The notes: generated from the letters alone by a model not told the origin. A stretch of DNA of 64,000 nucleotides from Oryzisolibacter sp. LB2S (GCF_040732315.1 NZ_CP160388.1:3128494-3192493); one strand, 5' to 3'. Counted from the first letter of the stretch, positions 29,255 through 43,296 are shown. Numbers and translations are program-made.

Positions 29255-29995
29255 TCAGTAGTCTTCGGGCAGCTTGCCGCCCTCTTCGTCCTGGCCTTCG
29301 GCAGTTCCGCCAGCGCGCAGCTTCAGGTACACGTCACGTGTGAAGCTGTAGGGGTCGAGCGCGGCCTCGTCGAGCAGCGAGGTCGCACGCAGCAGGCTCG
29401 CGCGCCGATCGACGAAGCGCAGCGCATAGAGCGAGTTGCGCCAGGGCACGTCATTCACATAGCCCACGGCATCACCCACGAACAGGTCGGCCGGCAGGGC
29501 CGCCGTGTCGCGCACCGTGGACGGGCCCAGCAGCGGCAGCACCAGGTACGGCCCCGTGGGCACGCCCCAGTGGCCCAGTGTCAGGCCGAAGTCCTGCTTG
29601 TGGCGCTCCACGCCCATCTCGCTGGCGATGTCCAGCAGGCCGCCCAGGCCCAGCACGGTGTTGACGCTCAGGCGCACCAGGCTGTCATAGGCCTCGCGCC
29701 CGCGCAGCTGCAGCAGGTTGTTGACGAGGGACCAGGCATCGCCCAGGTTGGCGAAGAAGTTGCCCACGCCGGTGCGCACGGGCTGCGGCGTGGCGTCCTG
29801 GTACAGGGTGGCGACGGGCTTGAGCACCACCTTGTCCACGTTGTCGTTGAACCGCGTCATGCTGCGGTTGTAGGGCTCGAAGGGGTCGGCCGGATGGACG
29901 TCGGGGCCCGTGGCGCAGCCGCCGAGCAGGGCCAGACCCAGGGTCAGGGCCGCCGCCCGTGCGGCGCCCTTGGAAAATCTTGTGCAGGTGGTCAT
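29255..29995 (-). CDS. mlaA: Outer-membrane lipoprotein MlaA (VacJ)
   Basis: MlaA removes mislocalised phospholipid from the outer leaflet of the outer membrane and passes it to MlaC. The 246-residue precursor has lipobox LLGGC, then the family motif DPFEPYNRSMTRFND. Further on are VGNFFANLGDAWSLVNNLLQ and the helical motif GHWGVPTGPYLVLPLLGPSTVRD. It overlaps mlaD by ATGA. In enterics mlaA is unlinked; its presence inside the operon (order F-E-D-A-C-B) is usual in beta-proteobacteria. Confidence 0.95.
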   Translation of the reverse strand: MTTCTRFSKGAARAAALTLGLALLGGCATGPDVHPADPFEPYNRSMTRFNDNVDKVVLKPVATLYQDATPQPVRTGVGNFFANLGDAWSLVNNLLQLRGREAYDSLVRLSVNTVLGLGGLLDIASEMGVERHKQDFGLTLGHWGVPTGPYLVLPLLGPSTVRDTAALPADLFVGDAVGYVNDVPWRNSLYALRFVDRRASLLRATSLLDEAALDPYSFTRDVYLKLRAGGTAEGQDEEGGKLPEDY

Positions 29996-30474
29996 TTCTT
30001 GCCTCCGGCACCGGCGGCGCTTTCTTCCGCCTTGCCGTAGAGGAACTGTCCGATGAGGTTCTCCAGCACCACGGCGGACTGTGTTGCCGTGACGGTATCA
30101 CCATCGGCCAGGTTGTGTTCGTCGGCACCGGCCTCGATGCCGATGTACTGGTCGCCGAGCAGGCCGCTGGTCAGGATCTTGAGCGAGCTGTCCTTGGGGA
30201 AGACGTAGCGCTTGTCCAGCTCCAGGGCCACGCTGGCCTGGTAGGTCTTGTCGTCGAAGCCTATGGACTGCACGCGGCCCACGACCACGCCGGCGCTGCG
30301 CACCGCAGCCTTGGGCTTCAATCCGCCGATGTTGTCAAAGCGCGCCGTGATCACATAGCCCGAGCGGAAGTTGAGCTGCAGCAGGTTGGCCGACTGCAGG
30401 GCCAGAAAGACCAGCGCCGCCGCCCCCAGCAGGACGAACAGCCCGACCCAGACATCGTTCTTGGAATGCTGCAT
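29992..30474 (-). CDS. mlaD: MCE-domain protein MlaD
   Basis: MlaD is the inner-membrane anchored MCE protein that forms a hexameric ring in the periplasm for phospholipid passage. The 160-residue protein has one N-terminal membrane helix (VGLFVLLGAAALVFLALQ). The MCE domain follows, with RFDNIGGLKPKAAVRSAGVVVGRV and the tail GLLGDQYIGIEAGAD. It lies 44 nt downstream of mlaE and overlaps mlaA by 4 nt. Confidence 0.95.
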   Translation of the reverse strand: MQHSKNDVWVGLFVLLGAAALVFLALQSANLLQLNFRSGYVITARFDNIGGLKPKAAVRSAGVVVGRVQSIGFDDKTYQASVALELDKRYVFPKDSSLKILTSGLLGDQYIGIEAGADEHNLADGDTVTATQSAVVLENLIGQFLYGKAEESAAGAGGKK

Positions 30475-30518
30475 GGTGAATATCCCTGAATATCCCTTGT
30501 GGCGGTTCTACCCGCCTG

Positions 30519-31301
30519 TCAAATGCTGAACATCAGTGCCGTGAGGACGAAGTCCAGCCCCAGCACGGTGAGCGACGCCATCACCACGGTGCGTGTGGTG
30601 GCGCGCGACACGCCCTCGGGCGTGGGTTTGGCCATGAAGCCCTGGAGCACGGCGATGAAGGTCACGGCCACGCCGAATACCAGGCTCTTGACGATGCCGT
30701 TGCCCACGTCCTTCCAGACATCGACGCCGCCCTGCATCTGCCCCCAGAAGGCGCCCGCATCCACGCCGATGAGCACCACGCCCACGAGCCAGCCGCCGAT
30801 GACGCCCACGGCACTGAACACCAGCGCCAGCAGCGGCATGGCGATCACGCCGCCCCAGAAGCGCGGGGCGAGGATGCGCTGCACCGGGTCGACGGCCATC
30901 ATCTCCATGGCCGAGAGCTGCTCGCCCGCACGCATGAGGCCGATCTCGGCCGTGAGCGAGGTGCCCGCGCGGCCCGCAAACAGCAGCGCCGTGATCACCG
31001 GCCCGAGCTCGCGCACCAGGCCCAGCGTGACCACCAGGCCCAGCGAGTTGGCCGAGCCATAGAGCTGCAGCACGTTGTAGCCCTGCAGCGCCAGCACGAA
31101 GCCCACGAACAGGCCCGACATGGCGATGATGGACAGCGAGTAGTTGCCCAGGAAATGCACTTGGTCGCGCACCAGGCCAAAGCGCCGCATGCTCTGGCCG
31201 AACAGGGCCACGAGCCGCGCGAGCAGGCGCGTGGCCATGCCCATGTCGGCGAGCTTGCAGCGCACGGCAAAGCCTATGTCGGACGGTCGCCACCAGCTCA
31301 T
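30519..31301 (-). CDS. mlaE: Phospholipid ABC permease MlaE
   Basis: MlaE is the membrane permease of the MlaFEDB transporter. The 260-residue protein has about five to six hydrophobic segments and the MlaE family signature around LREFGPVI-like ([27 protein letters not shown]), followed by [18 protein letters not shown]. The N-terminal interfacial helix [21 protein letters not shown] is present. ATGA overlap with mlaF shows translational coupling. Confidence 0.95.
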   Translation of the reverse strand: MSWWRPSDIGFAVRCKLADMGMATRLLARLVALFGQSMRRFGLVRDQVHFLGNYSLSIIAMSGLFVGFVLALQGYNVLQLYGSANSLGLVVTLGLVRELGPVITALLFAGRAGTSLTAEIGLMRAGEQLSAMEMMAVDPVQRILAPRFWGGVIAMPLLALVFSAVGVIGGWLVGVVLIGVDAGAFWGQMQGGVDVWKDVGNGIVKSLVFGVAVTFIAVLQGFMAKPTPEGVSRATTRTVVMASLTVLGLDFVLTALMFSI

Positions 31302-32146
31302 CGGCCACCTCCCTGCGCGGGCGACATGCCCACCGGGCCAAAGTCCTGGGCCACGGTGGGCCCGGCGTAGTGAAACGGCACGGGCCCGGCCGGCAGCGCA
31401 TGCACGAACTGGTGCACCAGCGGATCCTGGCTGGCGCGCACCTCCTCGGGCGTGCCCTGGGCGGCCACCGTGCCCGGGCCCAGGATGATGACCTGGTCGG
31501 CCAGGCGGAAGGTCTCCTCCAGGTCGTGCGAGACGATGATGGTGGTCAGGCCCATGGCGTCGTTGAGCTCGCGTATGAGCTGCGCCGCCGTGCCCAGCGA
31601 GATCGGGTCCAGCCCCGCGAAGGGTTCGTCGTACATGATGAGCTCGGGATCGAGCGCGATCGCGCGCGCCAGCGCCACGCGCCGCGCCATGCCGCCCGAG
31701 ATCTGGCTCGGCATGAGGTCGCGCGCGCCGCGCAGGCCCACGGCGTGCAGCTTCATGAGCACGATGTCGCGGATCAGCTCCTCGGGCAGGTCGGTGTGCT
31801 CGCGCAGCGCGAAGGCCACGTTGTCGAACACGCTCATGTCGGTGAACAGCGCACCGAACTGGAACAGCATGCCCATGCGCCGGCGCGCGGCGTAGAGCTG
31901 CTGCATGTCCATCGCACCCACGTCCTGCCCGGCCACGAGCACCTGCCCCTGCTGGGCGCGCTGCTGGCCGCCGATCAGGCGCAGGATGGTGGTCTTGCCG
32001 CCCCCCGAGGCGCCCATGATGGCCGTGACCTTGCCACGCGGCACGGCCAGCGACAGGTCGCGCAGGATCACGCGCTCGCCGTACCCGAAGGTGACGTTGC
32101 GCAGCTGCACGAGGGCATCGGCGGAGATGGGAGTGTCAGAGGACAT
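31298..32146 (-). CDS. mlaF: Phospholipid ABC ATPase MlaF
   Basis: MlaF is the ATPase that powers MlaFEDB. The 282-residue protein has Walker [11 protein letters not shown], signature [15 protein letters not shown], Walker [11 protein letters not shown] and switch His in [10 protein letters not shown] short C-terminal extension ends [13 protein letters not shown] start at ATG 32146; the same frame stays open for another kilobase upstream through speD, which is on the other strand, and that part is not coding. It is the first gene of the long mla-yadGH-bolA-murA-his transcription unit. Confidence 0.95.
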   Translation of the reverse strand: MSSDTPISADALVQLRNVTFGYGERVILRDLSLAVPRGKVTAIMGASGGGKTTILRLIGGQQRAQQGQVLVAGQDVGAMDMQQLYAARRRMGMLFQFGALFTDMSVFDNVAFALREHTDLPEELIRDIVLMKLHAVGLRGARDLMPSQISGGMARRVALARAIALDPELIMYDEPFAGLDPISLGTAAQLIRELNDAMGLTTIIVSHDLEETFRLADQVIILGPGTVAAQGTPEEVRASQDPLVHQFVHALPAGPVPFHYAGPTVAQDFGPVGMSPAQGGGR

Positions 32147-32539
32147 GGGGGGTGAATCGGTCTCGGCCCGACCGGGGTGCAGGGCCGCAAAGCTGCACAT
32201 CATAGGGGTAATGCCCGATGGTTCTGTGCCAGCCTGTGGATTTGGCACCGATGGCATAAGCATATTCGCTACAATTGCAGGTTTCAGTGAAATGTCACGC
32301 CCGGCCAAGTCTTCCGGGCGGATTGCTGTCGGTGGTGCAAGGATGTCGCGGCGCATCCGGCACAAGCGAAGGCACGGCAAGGGTCGATCGACCTGCGGCA
32401 TTCCCCCTTCCCTTGGCCCCACCCCACGGGTGGCAGGCACCCCATTCCACAGACAGCGCACCGGGTGGCATGTGCAGACGGCATTCCTGTGCCGCACATG
32501 CCGTTTTTTGTCATGTCCCAACAAAAGGGCCTGAGTGCA
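32147..32539 (+). promoter_or_regulatory. speD: mlaF-speD divergent region with structured speD leader
   Basis: This 393-nt gene-free stretch holds the divergent promoters. For speD a -10-like TACAAT lies at 32270-32275, so a transcript starting near 32282 would have a leader of about 230 nt. Within it are hairpins CGCCCGG/CCGGGCG (32298-32320), GGATG/CATCC (32341-32358) and GGTCGATCGACC (32382-32393). An intrinsic terminator sits just before the gene. No good -35 at normal spacing was found. The layout suggests a riboswitch or attenuator, identity unknown. Confidence 0.55.
32467..32509 (+). terminator. Intrinsic terminator ahead of speD
   Basis: The stem GGCATGTG (32467-32474) pairs with CACATGCC (32495-32502). 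Inside is a second stem CGGCA/TGCCG with loop TTCCTG. Six T residues follow at 32504-32509. It lies only 30 nt before the speD ATG, a placement typical of transcription attenuation. Confidence 0.75.
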
Positions 32540-32950
32540 ATGCAGAACTCTCCATCCGTCGTCCCCATCCAGCCCCCTGCCACAACCCGCAGCGCCACCG
32601 GCCTGCACCTGATCGGCGACCTCTATGGCTGCCTGTGTGACAGCCGCCTGATGCTGGATGCCGCCTACCTGGAGAATTTCTGCAAGGAGCGCGTGGCCGC
32701 GGCCGGCCTGACCACGGTGGGTTCGCTGTTCCACAGCTTTGGCGAGGGCGGCGGCGTGACCGGCGTCGTCGTGCTGGCCGAGTCGCATCTGTCCATACAC
32801 ACCTGGCCCGAGTCGGGCTACGTCACGCTCGACGTCTACGTCTGCAACTACACCGAGAACAACCGCCCCAAGGCGCAGAAGCTGTTTGACGACCTGCTGG
32901 CCGCGTTCAACCCGAACGACCCGCACCTGCACCGCGTCGACCGCGCCTGA
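32540..32950 (+). CDS. speD: S-adenosylmethionine decarboxylase proenzyme SpeD
   Basis: SpeD decarboxylates S-adenosylmethionine to give the aminopropyl donor for spermidine. It is a pyruvoyl enzyme: the proenzyme self-cleaves at the Glu-Ser bond in AESHLSIHTWPE, and the Ser becomes the pyruvoyl group. The 136-residue length and this motif mark the small prokaryotic class 1B. I use ATG 32540 with an AAGGG 10 nt upstream; an ATG at 32513, right after the terminator, is in frame and would add nine residues. speE follows by 88 nt. Confidence 0.95.
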   Translation: MQNSPSVVPIQPPATTRSATGLHLIGDLYGCLCDSRLMLDAAYLENFCKERVAAAGLTTVGSLFHSFGEGGGVTGVVVLAESHLSIHTWPESGYVTLDVYVCNYTENNRPKAQKLFDDLLAAFNPNDPHLHRVDRA

Positions 32951-33038
32951 TTCCCACCACCTGCCGCCGCCCTCCCCTGCCGCCGCATGGGGAGCGCCAT
33001 CCATTGCGCGCGCCGCACCACCCGCACGGAGACCCGAC

Positions 33039-33980
33039 ATGACCGCCCCACGCCTCGTCGCCGAACGCCTGAACGCCGACTTCGGCCTGTACCTGAGCGA
33101 CACCCGCACGCTGGCGCAGAAGCAATCGCCCTGGCAGCGCATCGAGGTGTTCGAGAACCCGCAGTTCGGCCGCGTCATGCGCATCGACGATGCCTTCATG
33201 ACCAGCGAGCGCGACGAGTTCTTCTACCACGAGCCCATGGTGCACCTGCCGGCCATCGCCCACCCGGGCGTGCGCCGCGCGCTGGTGGTGGGTGGGGGCG
33301 ACGGCGGCGCGGCCGAGGAGCTGCTCAAGCTGCCCGGCATCGAGCGCGTGGTGATGGCCGAGCTCGACGCCGACGTGGTGGCCATGGCGCGCGAATGGCT
33401 GGGCAGCATCCACAAGGGCGCCTTCGACGACCCGCGCTTCGAGCTGCGCGTGGGCGACGCGCGCGACTTCATCGCCACCACCGACGAGCGCTTCGACCAG
33501 ATCGTGCTCGACCTCACCGACCCCTTCGGCCCGGCCGTGGAGCTGTACACGGCCGAGTTCTACGCCGCCTGCCGCCGCATCCTGAACCCGGGCGGCGTGG
33601 TGTCGCTGCACCTGGGCTCGCCCATCCACCTGCAGGAGAGCATGCGCCGCATCGGCGCCTCGGTGCGCGCGGTGTTTCCCATCTTCCGCCCCTACCTGCA
33701 ATATGTGCCGCTGTACGGCACGCTGTGGTGCATGGCCATGGCGTCCGACAGCACCGACCCGGCCCTGCTGAGCGCCCAGGAGGTGGACGCGCGCATCGCC
33801 GAGCGCGGCATTGGAGGCCTAGAGCTCTACAACGGCGCCACGCACCACGCGCTGCTGGCCCAGCCCAACTTTGTGCGCGCCCTCTTCGCGCAGCCGGCCG
33901 AGCCGCTCAAGAGCGGCGATGTGCTCGGCGACGTGCGCGACCCGGCCGAGCTGCCGCCCGTGGTGGTGACCACGGGCTGA
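33039..33980 (+). CDS. speE: Polyamine aminopropyltransferase (spermidine synthase) SpeE
   Basis: SpeE transfers the aminopropyl group from decarboxylated SAM to putrescine. The 313-residue protein has the methyltransferase-like fold with VVGGGDGGAAEELLKLPG and the acidic residue in MAELDADVV. GDARDFI and the DLTDPFGPAVELYT substrate loop are also present. CGGAG upstream of ATG 33039 supports the start. The longer in-frame reading begins inside speD. It forms a two-gene polyamine operon with speD. Confidence 0.95.
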   Translation: MTAPRLVAERLNADFGLYLSDTRTLAQKQSPWQRIEVFENPQFGRVMRIDDAFMTSERDEFFYHEPMVHLPAIAHPGVRRALVVGGGDGGAAEELLKLPGIERVVMAELDADVVAMAREWLGSIHKGAFDDPRFELRVGDARDFIATTDERFDQIVLDLTDPFGPAVELYTAEFYAACRRILNPGGVVSLHLGSPIHLQESMRRIGASVRAVFPIFRPYLQYVPLYGTLWCMAMASDSTDPALLSAQEVDARIAERGIGGLELYNGATHHALLAQPNFVRALFAQPAEPLKSGDVLGDVRDPAELPPVVVTTG

Positions 33981-34040
33981 AAACACTATTGTTTTTGTAG
34001 CTTTTCGCGCTTGCCTGACGGGCTCCAGAGGCCAAAAAGC
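33981..34040. repeat. Dispersed repeat, copy 4 (3' of speE)
   Basis: It begins right at the speE stop: TTTTTGTAGC, then CGCGCTTGCC, then CCAGAGGCCAAAAAGC. It is a diverged member of the eleven-copy family. Confidence 0.6.
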
Positions 34041-34065
34041 CAAAGCAGCTGCCTCCTCAGACCAC

Positions 34066-34093
34066 CGTCATTGCGGCGAAGGCCGCAATGACG
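34066..34093. repeat. Perfect 12-bp-stem REP hairpin, possible terminator
   Basis: CGTCATTGCGGC, loop GAAG, GCCGCAATGACG is a perfect palindrome of the GTCAT...ATGAC repeat class. It lies between convergent speE and the amino-acid ATPase gene and could terminate either transcript. Confidence 0.7.
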
Positions 34094-34143
34094 TGGTATC
34101 CCCCGAGCGCGGCCTGAGAGATATCCCCCGTCAGGCCACAACG

Positions 34144-34935
34144 CTACAGCATGTGCTCGAGAAACGCCCGCGCGCGCTCGTGCCCCGGGTCGGCGAAGAA
34201 CTCCTGCGCGGGCCGCGCCGTGATCAGCTCGCCCTGGTCCATGAAGGCCACGCGCTGCGCGACCTCGCGCGCAAAGCCCATCTCGTGCGTGACGACGAGC
34301 ATGGTCATGCGCTCCTCGGCCAGCTCGCGCATGGTGCGCAGCACCTCGCCGGTGAGCTCGGGGTCGAGCGCGCTGGTCGGCTCGTCGAACAGCATGATGT
34401 CGGGCTGCATGCACAGCGCGCGCGCAATCGCCACGCGCTGCTTCTGCCCACCCGACAGGCGCGCGGGGTAGTTGTCACGCTTTTGCGACAGCCCCACCTT
34501 GGCCAGCAGGGCCTCGGCGCGCGCCACGGCCTCGGCGCGCGCAACGCCCTGCACCACCATCGGCGCCTCGATGAGGTTTTGCAGCACCGTGAGATGCGGG
34601 AACAGGTTGAAATGCTGGAACACCATGCCGGTCTTGGCGCAGATGCGGCGCAGTTCGGCATCGGGCGCGTAGCGGCATTGGCCGGCGGCATCGGTCGTGA
34701 CCAGGGCCTGGCCCTCGATGGCGATATGACCGGCGTTGATGGTCTCCAGGTGGTTCAGGCAGCGCAGAAACGTGCTCTTGCCCGAGCCCGAGGGGCCGAT
34801 GATGGCCACCACCTCGCCGCGCGCCACCGACAGCGACACGCCGCGCAGCACCTCGTTGTGGCCGAAGCGCTTCTTCACGTCGCGCGCCTCGATCATGGGC
34901 ACGGCCCTGGCCGTATCACTGGTCATGTTTGGCAT
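34144..34935 (-). CDS. Polar amino-acid ABC importer ATPase (GlnQ-like)
   Basis: This 263-residue ATPase belongs to the polar amino-acid family, with Walker A GPSGSGKST, Q-loop FQHFNLFPHLTV, signature LSGGQKQRVAIARAL, Walker B IMLFDEPTSALDPEL and switch His in VVTHEMGF. I start at ATG 34935 because GGAG lies 7 nt upstream; it overlaps the permease gene by 20 nt. With the permease and binding protein upstream it makes a complete importer. The substrate amino acid cannot be fixed from sequence; glutamine, glutamate or a basic residue are possible. Confidence 0.92.
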   Translation of the reverse strand: MPNMTSDTARAVPMIEARDVKKRFGHNEVLRGVSLSVARGEVVAIIGPSGSGKSTFLRCLNHLETINAGHIAIEGQALVTTDAAGQCRYAPDAELRRICAKTGMVFQHFNLFPHLTVLQNLIEAPMVVQGVARAEAVARAEALLAKVGLSQKRDNYPARLSGGQKQRVAIARALCMQPDIMLFDEPTSALDPELTGEVLRTMRELAEERMTMLVVTHEMGFAREVAQRVAFMDQGELITARPAQEFFADPGHERARAFLEHML

Positions 34936-35569
34936 AGCGTTGCTCCAGGCGCTGGAAGCCCCAGGTCAGCACCAGGGTCATGATCAGATAGAAGGCAGCG
35001 GCCACGATGAAGGGCGTGGTCGTGAAGTCGCGCTGCACGATGCCGCGCGCGGCGCGCAGCAGGTCGTTCAAGGCCAGCACGTAGATGAGAGACGTGTCCT
35101 TGACCAGGGTGATGGTCTCGTTGCTCATGGGCGGCAGGATGTTGCGCACCATCTGCGGCAGCACGATGCGGCGCATGGTCTGGCCGTAGCTCATGCCCAG
35201 CACCTTGGCGGCCTCGTACTGGCCGCGGTCCACGGACTGAATGCCGGCGCGGAAGATCTCGGCGAAGTAGGCCGCGTAGTTGAGCGCAAACGCCGCCACG
35301 GCGGCCGGAAAGTCCGGCAGGCGGATGCCGATCACGGGCACGAAGGGCAGCGCAAAGTAGATGAACAGCATCTGCAGCATGAGCGGCGTGCCGCGCATGA
35401 GCCAGATATAGCCGTTCACCCCCGCCGACAGCGGCCTGAAATGCGACAGCCGCGCCAGCGCCAGCACCAGGCCCAGCGGCACGGCCAGCAGCAGCGTGAT
35501 GACAAACAGCTTCAGGGTGACCACGGCGCCTTGCGCCAGCGGGCCCAGAAGGGAGAGAACATAGTCCAT
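34916..35569 (-). CDS. Polar amino-acid ABC importer permease (HisM/GlnP-like)
   Basis: This 217-residue permease has five or so membrane helices. Its EAA loop is in EAAKVLGMSYGQTMRRIVLPQMVRNILPP, which contacts the ATPase. The N-terminal GLGVTL-like motif appears as AQGAVVTLKLFVITLLLAVPLG. Only one permease gene is present, so it probably acts as a homodimer. It overlaps the ATPase gene and is separated from the binding-protein gene by 211 nt containing a REP doublet. Confidence 0.92.
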   Translation of the reverse strand: MDYVLSLLGPLAQGAVVTLKLFVITLLLAVPLGLVLALARLSHFRPLSAGVNGYIWLMRGTPLMLQMLFIYFALPFVPVIGIRLPDFPAAVAAFALNYAAYFAEIFRAGIQSVDRGQYEAAKVLGMSYGQTMRRIVLPQMVRNILPPMSNETITLVKDTSLIYVLALNDLLRAARGIVQRDFTTTPFIVAAAFYLIMTLVLTWGFQRLEQRYAKHDQ

Positions 35570-35611
35570 AAGACAGGGGCCTCAAGAAAGGCCGGAGGAC
35601 CCATTGTGAAT

Positions 35612-35700
35612 GCGTCATTCCCGCGCACGCGGGAATCCAGGGGCCTGAAGAGTCCACGACGTCGTGCACTCGTGGATCCCCGCCTGCGCGGGGATGACGC
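35612..35700. repeat. REPIN-like doublet B
   Basis: Two inverted units, CGTCATTCCCGCG...CGGGAATCCA and TGGATCCCCGCC...GGGGATGACGC, are separated by 33 bp. Each unit is itself palindromic and the pair is inverted, the layout of a REPIN. It lies between the binding-protein and permease genes of one operon, where it could lower downstream expression or stabilise the upstream message. Confidence 0.75.
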
Positions 35701-35780
35701 AGGCGTTGCACAGGCTTCTCAACGCCAAACACCGGCGGGCCGTGCTGCGACCCTGCCGGTGTGCTTTCCGGGGGGCGAGT

Positions 35781-36578
35781 TTACTTAATGATGTTCTTGC
35801 CGAACCACTGCTCGGAAATCTTGGCGGCGGAGCCATCCGCCTTCATCTCGCCCAGGGCCTTGTCCAGCTTACCCAGCAACTCGGCGTCGTCCTTGCGCAC
35901 GCCCACGCCATATTCCTCGGTGCCGAAGTTGTCGTCGAGCACGGCGTACTGGTCGGGCTTCTTGGCCACGTAGTAGCGGCCCACGACCTCATCGACCACC
36001 ACGGCCTCCAGGCGGCCGGCGGTCAGGTCCATCAGGGCCGTGACGTTGTCGCCAAAGGTCTTGAATTCCTTGAAGGAGTTGAACACCGCCTCTTCCTTCT
36101 TGATCGCGTCCACGGCGCTCGAGCCCTCCTGCGCACCGACGACCTTGCCGGCCAGATCGGCCTTGGACTTGATGGGCGAGCCCGCGGCCACGACGATGAT
36201 CTGGTGGTTCTCCATGTAGGGCGCGGTGAAGGCGATGTTCTTCTTGCGCTCCTCGGTGATGGTCAGGCCGTTCCACAGCGCATCGACGCGCTTGCCCGAG
36301 AGCTCGGCCTCCTTGGCGCTCCAGTCGATGGGCTTGAACTCGACCTCCAGGCCCAGACGCTTGGCGGCTTCCTTGGCCATGTCGATGTCAAAGCCCACGA
36401 GCTCGTTCTTCTCGTCACGAAAGCCCATGGGCGGGAAGTTGTCGTCGAGGCCGACGACGATCTTGGTCACGGCAACGGGCTCGGGCGCGGCTGCTGCGGG
36501 GGCGGCAGGCTCCTGCTTGGAGCAGCCTACCAGCAGGGCACCCAGGGACAACAGGGCAACGGCGGCAATCTTCTTCAT
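35781..36578 (-). CDS. Amino-acid ABC importer periplasmic binding lipoprotein
   Basis: This 265-residue substrate-binding protein is of the polar amino-acid family (SBP_bac_3). The signal peptide ends in lipobox LLVGC, so it is probably lipid-anchored. The mature N-terminus has KIVVGLDDNFPPMGFRDEKNELVGFDIDMAKEAAKRLG, and WNGLTITEERKKNIAFTAPYMENHQ is the family's second signature. Expression in excess of the permease is likely because it is first in the operon and followed by a REP doublet. It feeds the downstream permease and ATPase. Confidence 0.93.
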   Translation of the reverse strand: MKKIAAVALLSLGALLVGCSKQEPAAPAAAAPEPVAVTKIVVGLDDNFPPMGFRDEKNELVGFDIDMAKEAAKRLGLEVEFKPIDWSAKEAELSGKRVDALWNGLTITEERKKNIAFTAPYMENHQIIVVAAGSPIKSKADLAGKVVGAQEGSSAVDAIKKEEAVFNSFKEFKTFGDNVTALMDLTAGRLEAVVVDEVVGRYYVAKKPDQYAVLDDNFGTEEYGVGVRKDDAELLGKLDKALGEMKADGSAAKISEQWFGKNIIK

Positions 36579-36734
36579 GGCGAGTCGATCTGTGAAAAGA
36601 ACAAAGGGTTGAAACGGCCCGCCACGGCACGGAGCCGACGGCGGATATCGGGAAAAACCCGCCATTGTCCCACCGATGGCGACGCCCTTGCCGCGGCGCG
36701 GGTGCACGCCATGCCCCGCCATGAAGCCGAATCG

Positions 36735-36780
36735 GCCTCCAGCGCCCTAATTTCAAGCGCTGGCAGCTATGGTTTTTGCA
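36735..36780. repeat. Dispersed repeat, copy 5 (3' of gltD)
   Basis: Reverse-oriented copy: TTTCAAGCGCTGGCAGCTAT followed by GGTTTTTGCA. It lies downstream of gltD and upstream of the binding-protein gene. Confidence 0.65.
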
Positions 36781-36793
36781 GTCTGCAAGGCGA

Positions 36794-36815
36794 CATGGGG
36801 CATCTGCGCCCCATG
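36794..36815 (-). terminator. 8-bp GC hairpin after gltD
   Basis: CATGGGGC and GCCCCATG (36794-36801, 36808-36815) pair around a 6-nt loop, 14 nt past the gltD stop. There is no strong T run, so it is a weak terminator or mRNA 3'-end stabiliser. Confidence 0.45.
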
Positions 36816-36828
36816 CCCTGCGCCGGCC

Positions 36829-38307
36829 TCAGCGCGGCAGGTCGCTCACGCCCATCAGAAACTCGTCGACCGCGCGCGCGGCCTGGCGGCCCTCGCGGAT
36901 GGCCCAGACCACGAGCGACTGGCCGCGGCGCATGTCGCCCGCGGCAAACACCTTGGGCACGCTCGTGGCGTAGCCGCCGATGAAGTCCGTGCTGGCGCGC
37001 GCGTTGCCGCGCATGTCCTTCTCCACGCCAAAGGCGTCGAGCACGGCGCCCACGGGGCCGACGAAGCCCATGGCCAGCAGCACCAGGTCGGCCTGGTATT
37101 CCTTCTCGGTGCCGGCGATCTCGTGGAACTTGCCGTCCTTGAACTCCACCTGCACGGTCTTGAGACCCGTGACCTTGCCCTTGCTGCCGATGAACTCCTT
37201 GGTGGCGATGGCGAACTCGCGCACGCAGCCCTCATCGTGGCTGGAGCTGGTGCGCAGCTTGATCGGCCAGTAGGGCCAGACCAGGGGCTTGTCCTCGGCC
37301 AGCGGCGGCATGGGCATGAGCTCGAACTGCGTCACGCTCTTGGCGCCATGGCGGTTGCTCGTGCCCACGCAGTCGCTGCCGGTGTCGCCGCCGCCGATGA
37401 CGATGACATGCTTGCCGGAGGCAGAGAGCTGGCCCTTGAGCTTGTCGCCCGCGTTGACCTTGTTCTGCTGCGGCAGGAACTCCATCGCGAAGTGGATGCC
37501 GGCCAGGTCACGCCCGGGCACGGGCAGGTCGCGACTCTGCTCGGCACCGCCCGTGAGCAGCACGGCATCGAACTCCTGCTGCAGCTGCACCGGGGTGACG
37601 GTTTCCTTGGCCCAGTTGGTGACCTTGCTGTCCTTGCCCAGGCCGTCCTTCTCGGCGCCCACGAAGACGCCGGTGCGGAACACCACGCCCTCGGCCTCGA
37701 GCTGCTGGATGCGCTGGTCGATATGGCCCTTGTCGAGCTTGAAGTCGGGAATGCCGTAGCGCAGCAGGCCGCCGACGCGGTCGTTCTTCTCGAACACGGT
37801 CACGGCATGGCCCACGCGCGCGAGCTGCTGCGCCGCCGCCAGACCCGCGGGGCCGCTGCCGACGATGGCCACCTTCTTGCCCGTCTTGCGGGGCGCGACC
37901 TGTGGCTTGACCCAGCCCTCGGCCCAGGCGCGGTCGATGATGGCGTGCTCTATGCTCTTGATGCCCACCGCATCGTTGTTGAAGTTGAGCGTGCAGGCGG
38001 CCTCGCAGGGCGCGGGGCAAATGCGGCCCGTGAACTCGGGGAAGTTGTTGGTGCTGTGCAGCACGCCGATCGCGCTCCTCCAGTCCTGGTGGTACACGAG
38101 GTCGTTGAAGTCCGGAATGATGTTGTTGACCGGGCAGCCGTTGTTGCAGAACGGCGTGCCGCAGTCCATGCAGCGCGCGGCCTGGATCTTGGCCTGGTCG
38201 CTCGAGAGGCCGATGACGAATTCCTTGTAGCTCTTGAGGCGCTCGGCGGGCGCGGGGTAGCCCTCCTCGATGCGCTCGTATTCCATGAAACCGGTGGTCT
38301 TGCCCAT
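36829..38307 (-). CDS. gltD: Glutamate synthase small subunit GltD
   Basis: GltD passes electrons from NADPH via FAD and Fe-S clusters to GltB. The 492-residue protein has N-terminal Cys motifs [19 protein letters not shown] for 4Fe-4S clusters. The FAD motif is [14 protein letters not shown] and the NADPH motif is [13 protein letters not shown]. Length and motif order match bacterial GltD. It lies 79 nt downstream of gltB on the same strand. Together they make glutamate from 2-oxoglutarate and glutamine. Confidence 0.96.
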   Translation of the reverse strand: MGKTTGFMEYERIEEGYPAPAERLKSYKEFVIGLSSDQAKIQAARCMDCGTPFCNNGCPVNNIIPDFNDLVYHQDWRSAIGVLHSTNNFPEFTGRICPAPCEAACTLNFNNDAVGIKSIEHAIIDRAWAEGWVKPQVAPRKTGKKVAIVGSGPAGLAAAQQLARVGHAVTVFEKNDRVGGLLRYGIPDFKLDKGHIDQRIQQLEAEGVVFRTGVFVGAEKDGLGKDSKVTNWAKETVTPVQLQQEFDAVLLTGGAEQSRDLPVPGRDLAGIHFAMEFLPQQNKVNAGDKLKGQLSASGKHVIVIGGGDTGSDCVGTSNRHGAKSVTQFELMPMPPLAEDKPLVWPYWPIKLRTSSSHDEGCVREFAIATKEFIGSKGKVTGLKTVQVEFKDGKFHEIAGTEKEYQADLVLLAMGFVGPVGAVLDAFGVEKDMRGNARASTDFIGGYATSVPKVFAAGDMRRGQSLVVWAIREGRQAARAVDEFLMGVSDLPR

Positions 38308-38386
38308 GGTGCGGGTCCTTCGCTGGTGTCTTTGCTCGTGGGTGTCTGGGTGTCTGCCCCTTCCCCCTCGGGGGGAAGGGCGTGGC

Positions 38387-43117
<4,731 letters not shown>

Positions 43118-43184
43118 CGCGCGCTTTCTCAGTAATTCGCAGGGAAGCGCAGAATAAGGCATGAACCCATGCACAGCAAGCATT

Positions 43185-43208
43185 TTAAATGGGGTCAGAT
43201 TCCAATTA
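43185..43208. repeat. Left inverted end motif of the RAYT unit
   Basis: It contains GGGGTCAGATTCCAATT (43191-43207). The 24-bp block recurs inverted at 44030-44053 with two mismatches. A shorter variant, TTAATGGGGACACATCAATT, follows at 43234-43253. Confidence 0.75.
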
Positions 43209-43250
43209 AATCCTCAGAACTGCCATCAACAATTTAATGGGGACACATCA

Positions 43251-43296
43251 ATTTTGATAGTAGCTGGCGCTTTATGCACCTGGCCTGAAGGCCTGT
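43251..43296. repeat. Dispersed repeat, copy 6 (beside RAYT)
   Basis: ATTTTGATAGTAGCTGGCGC is followed by TGGCCTGAAGGCC. This diverged copy lies just past the RAYT stop codon, inside the end motifs of that unit. Confidence 0.5.

Noticed and set aside
31298..33199. Very long minus-strand open frame extending mlaF by about 350 residues across speD
   Set aside because: MlaF homology begins at ATG 32146; the extension crosses the speD coding region and its leader on the opposite strand and has shadow-like composition.
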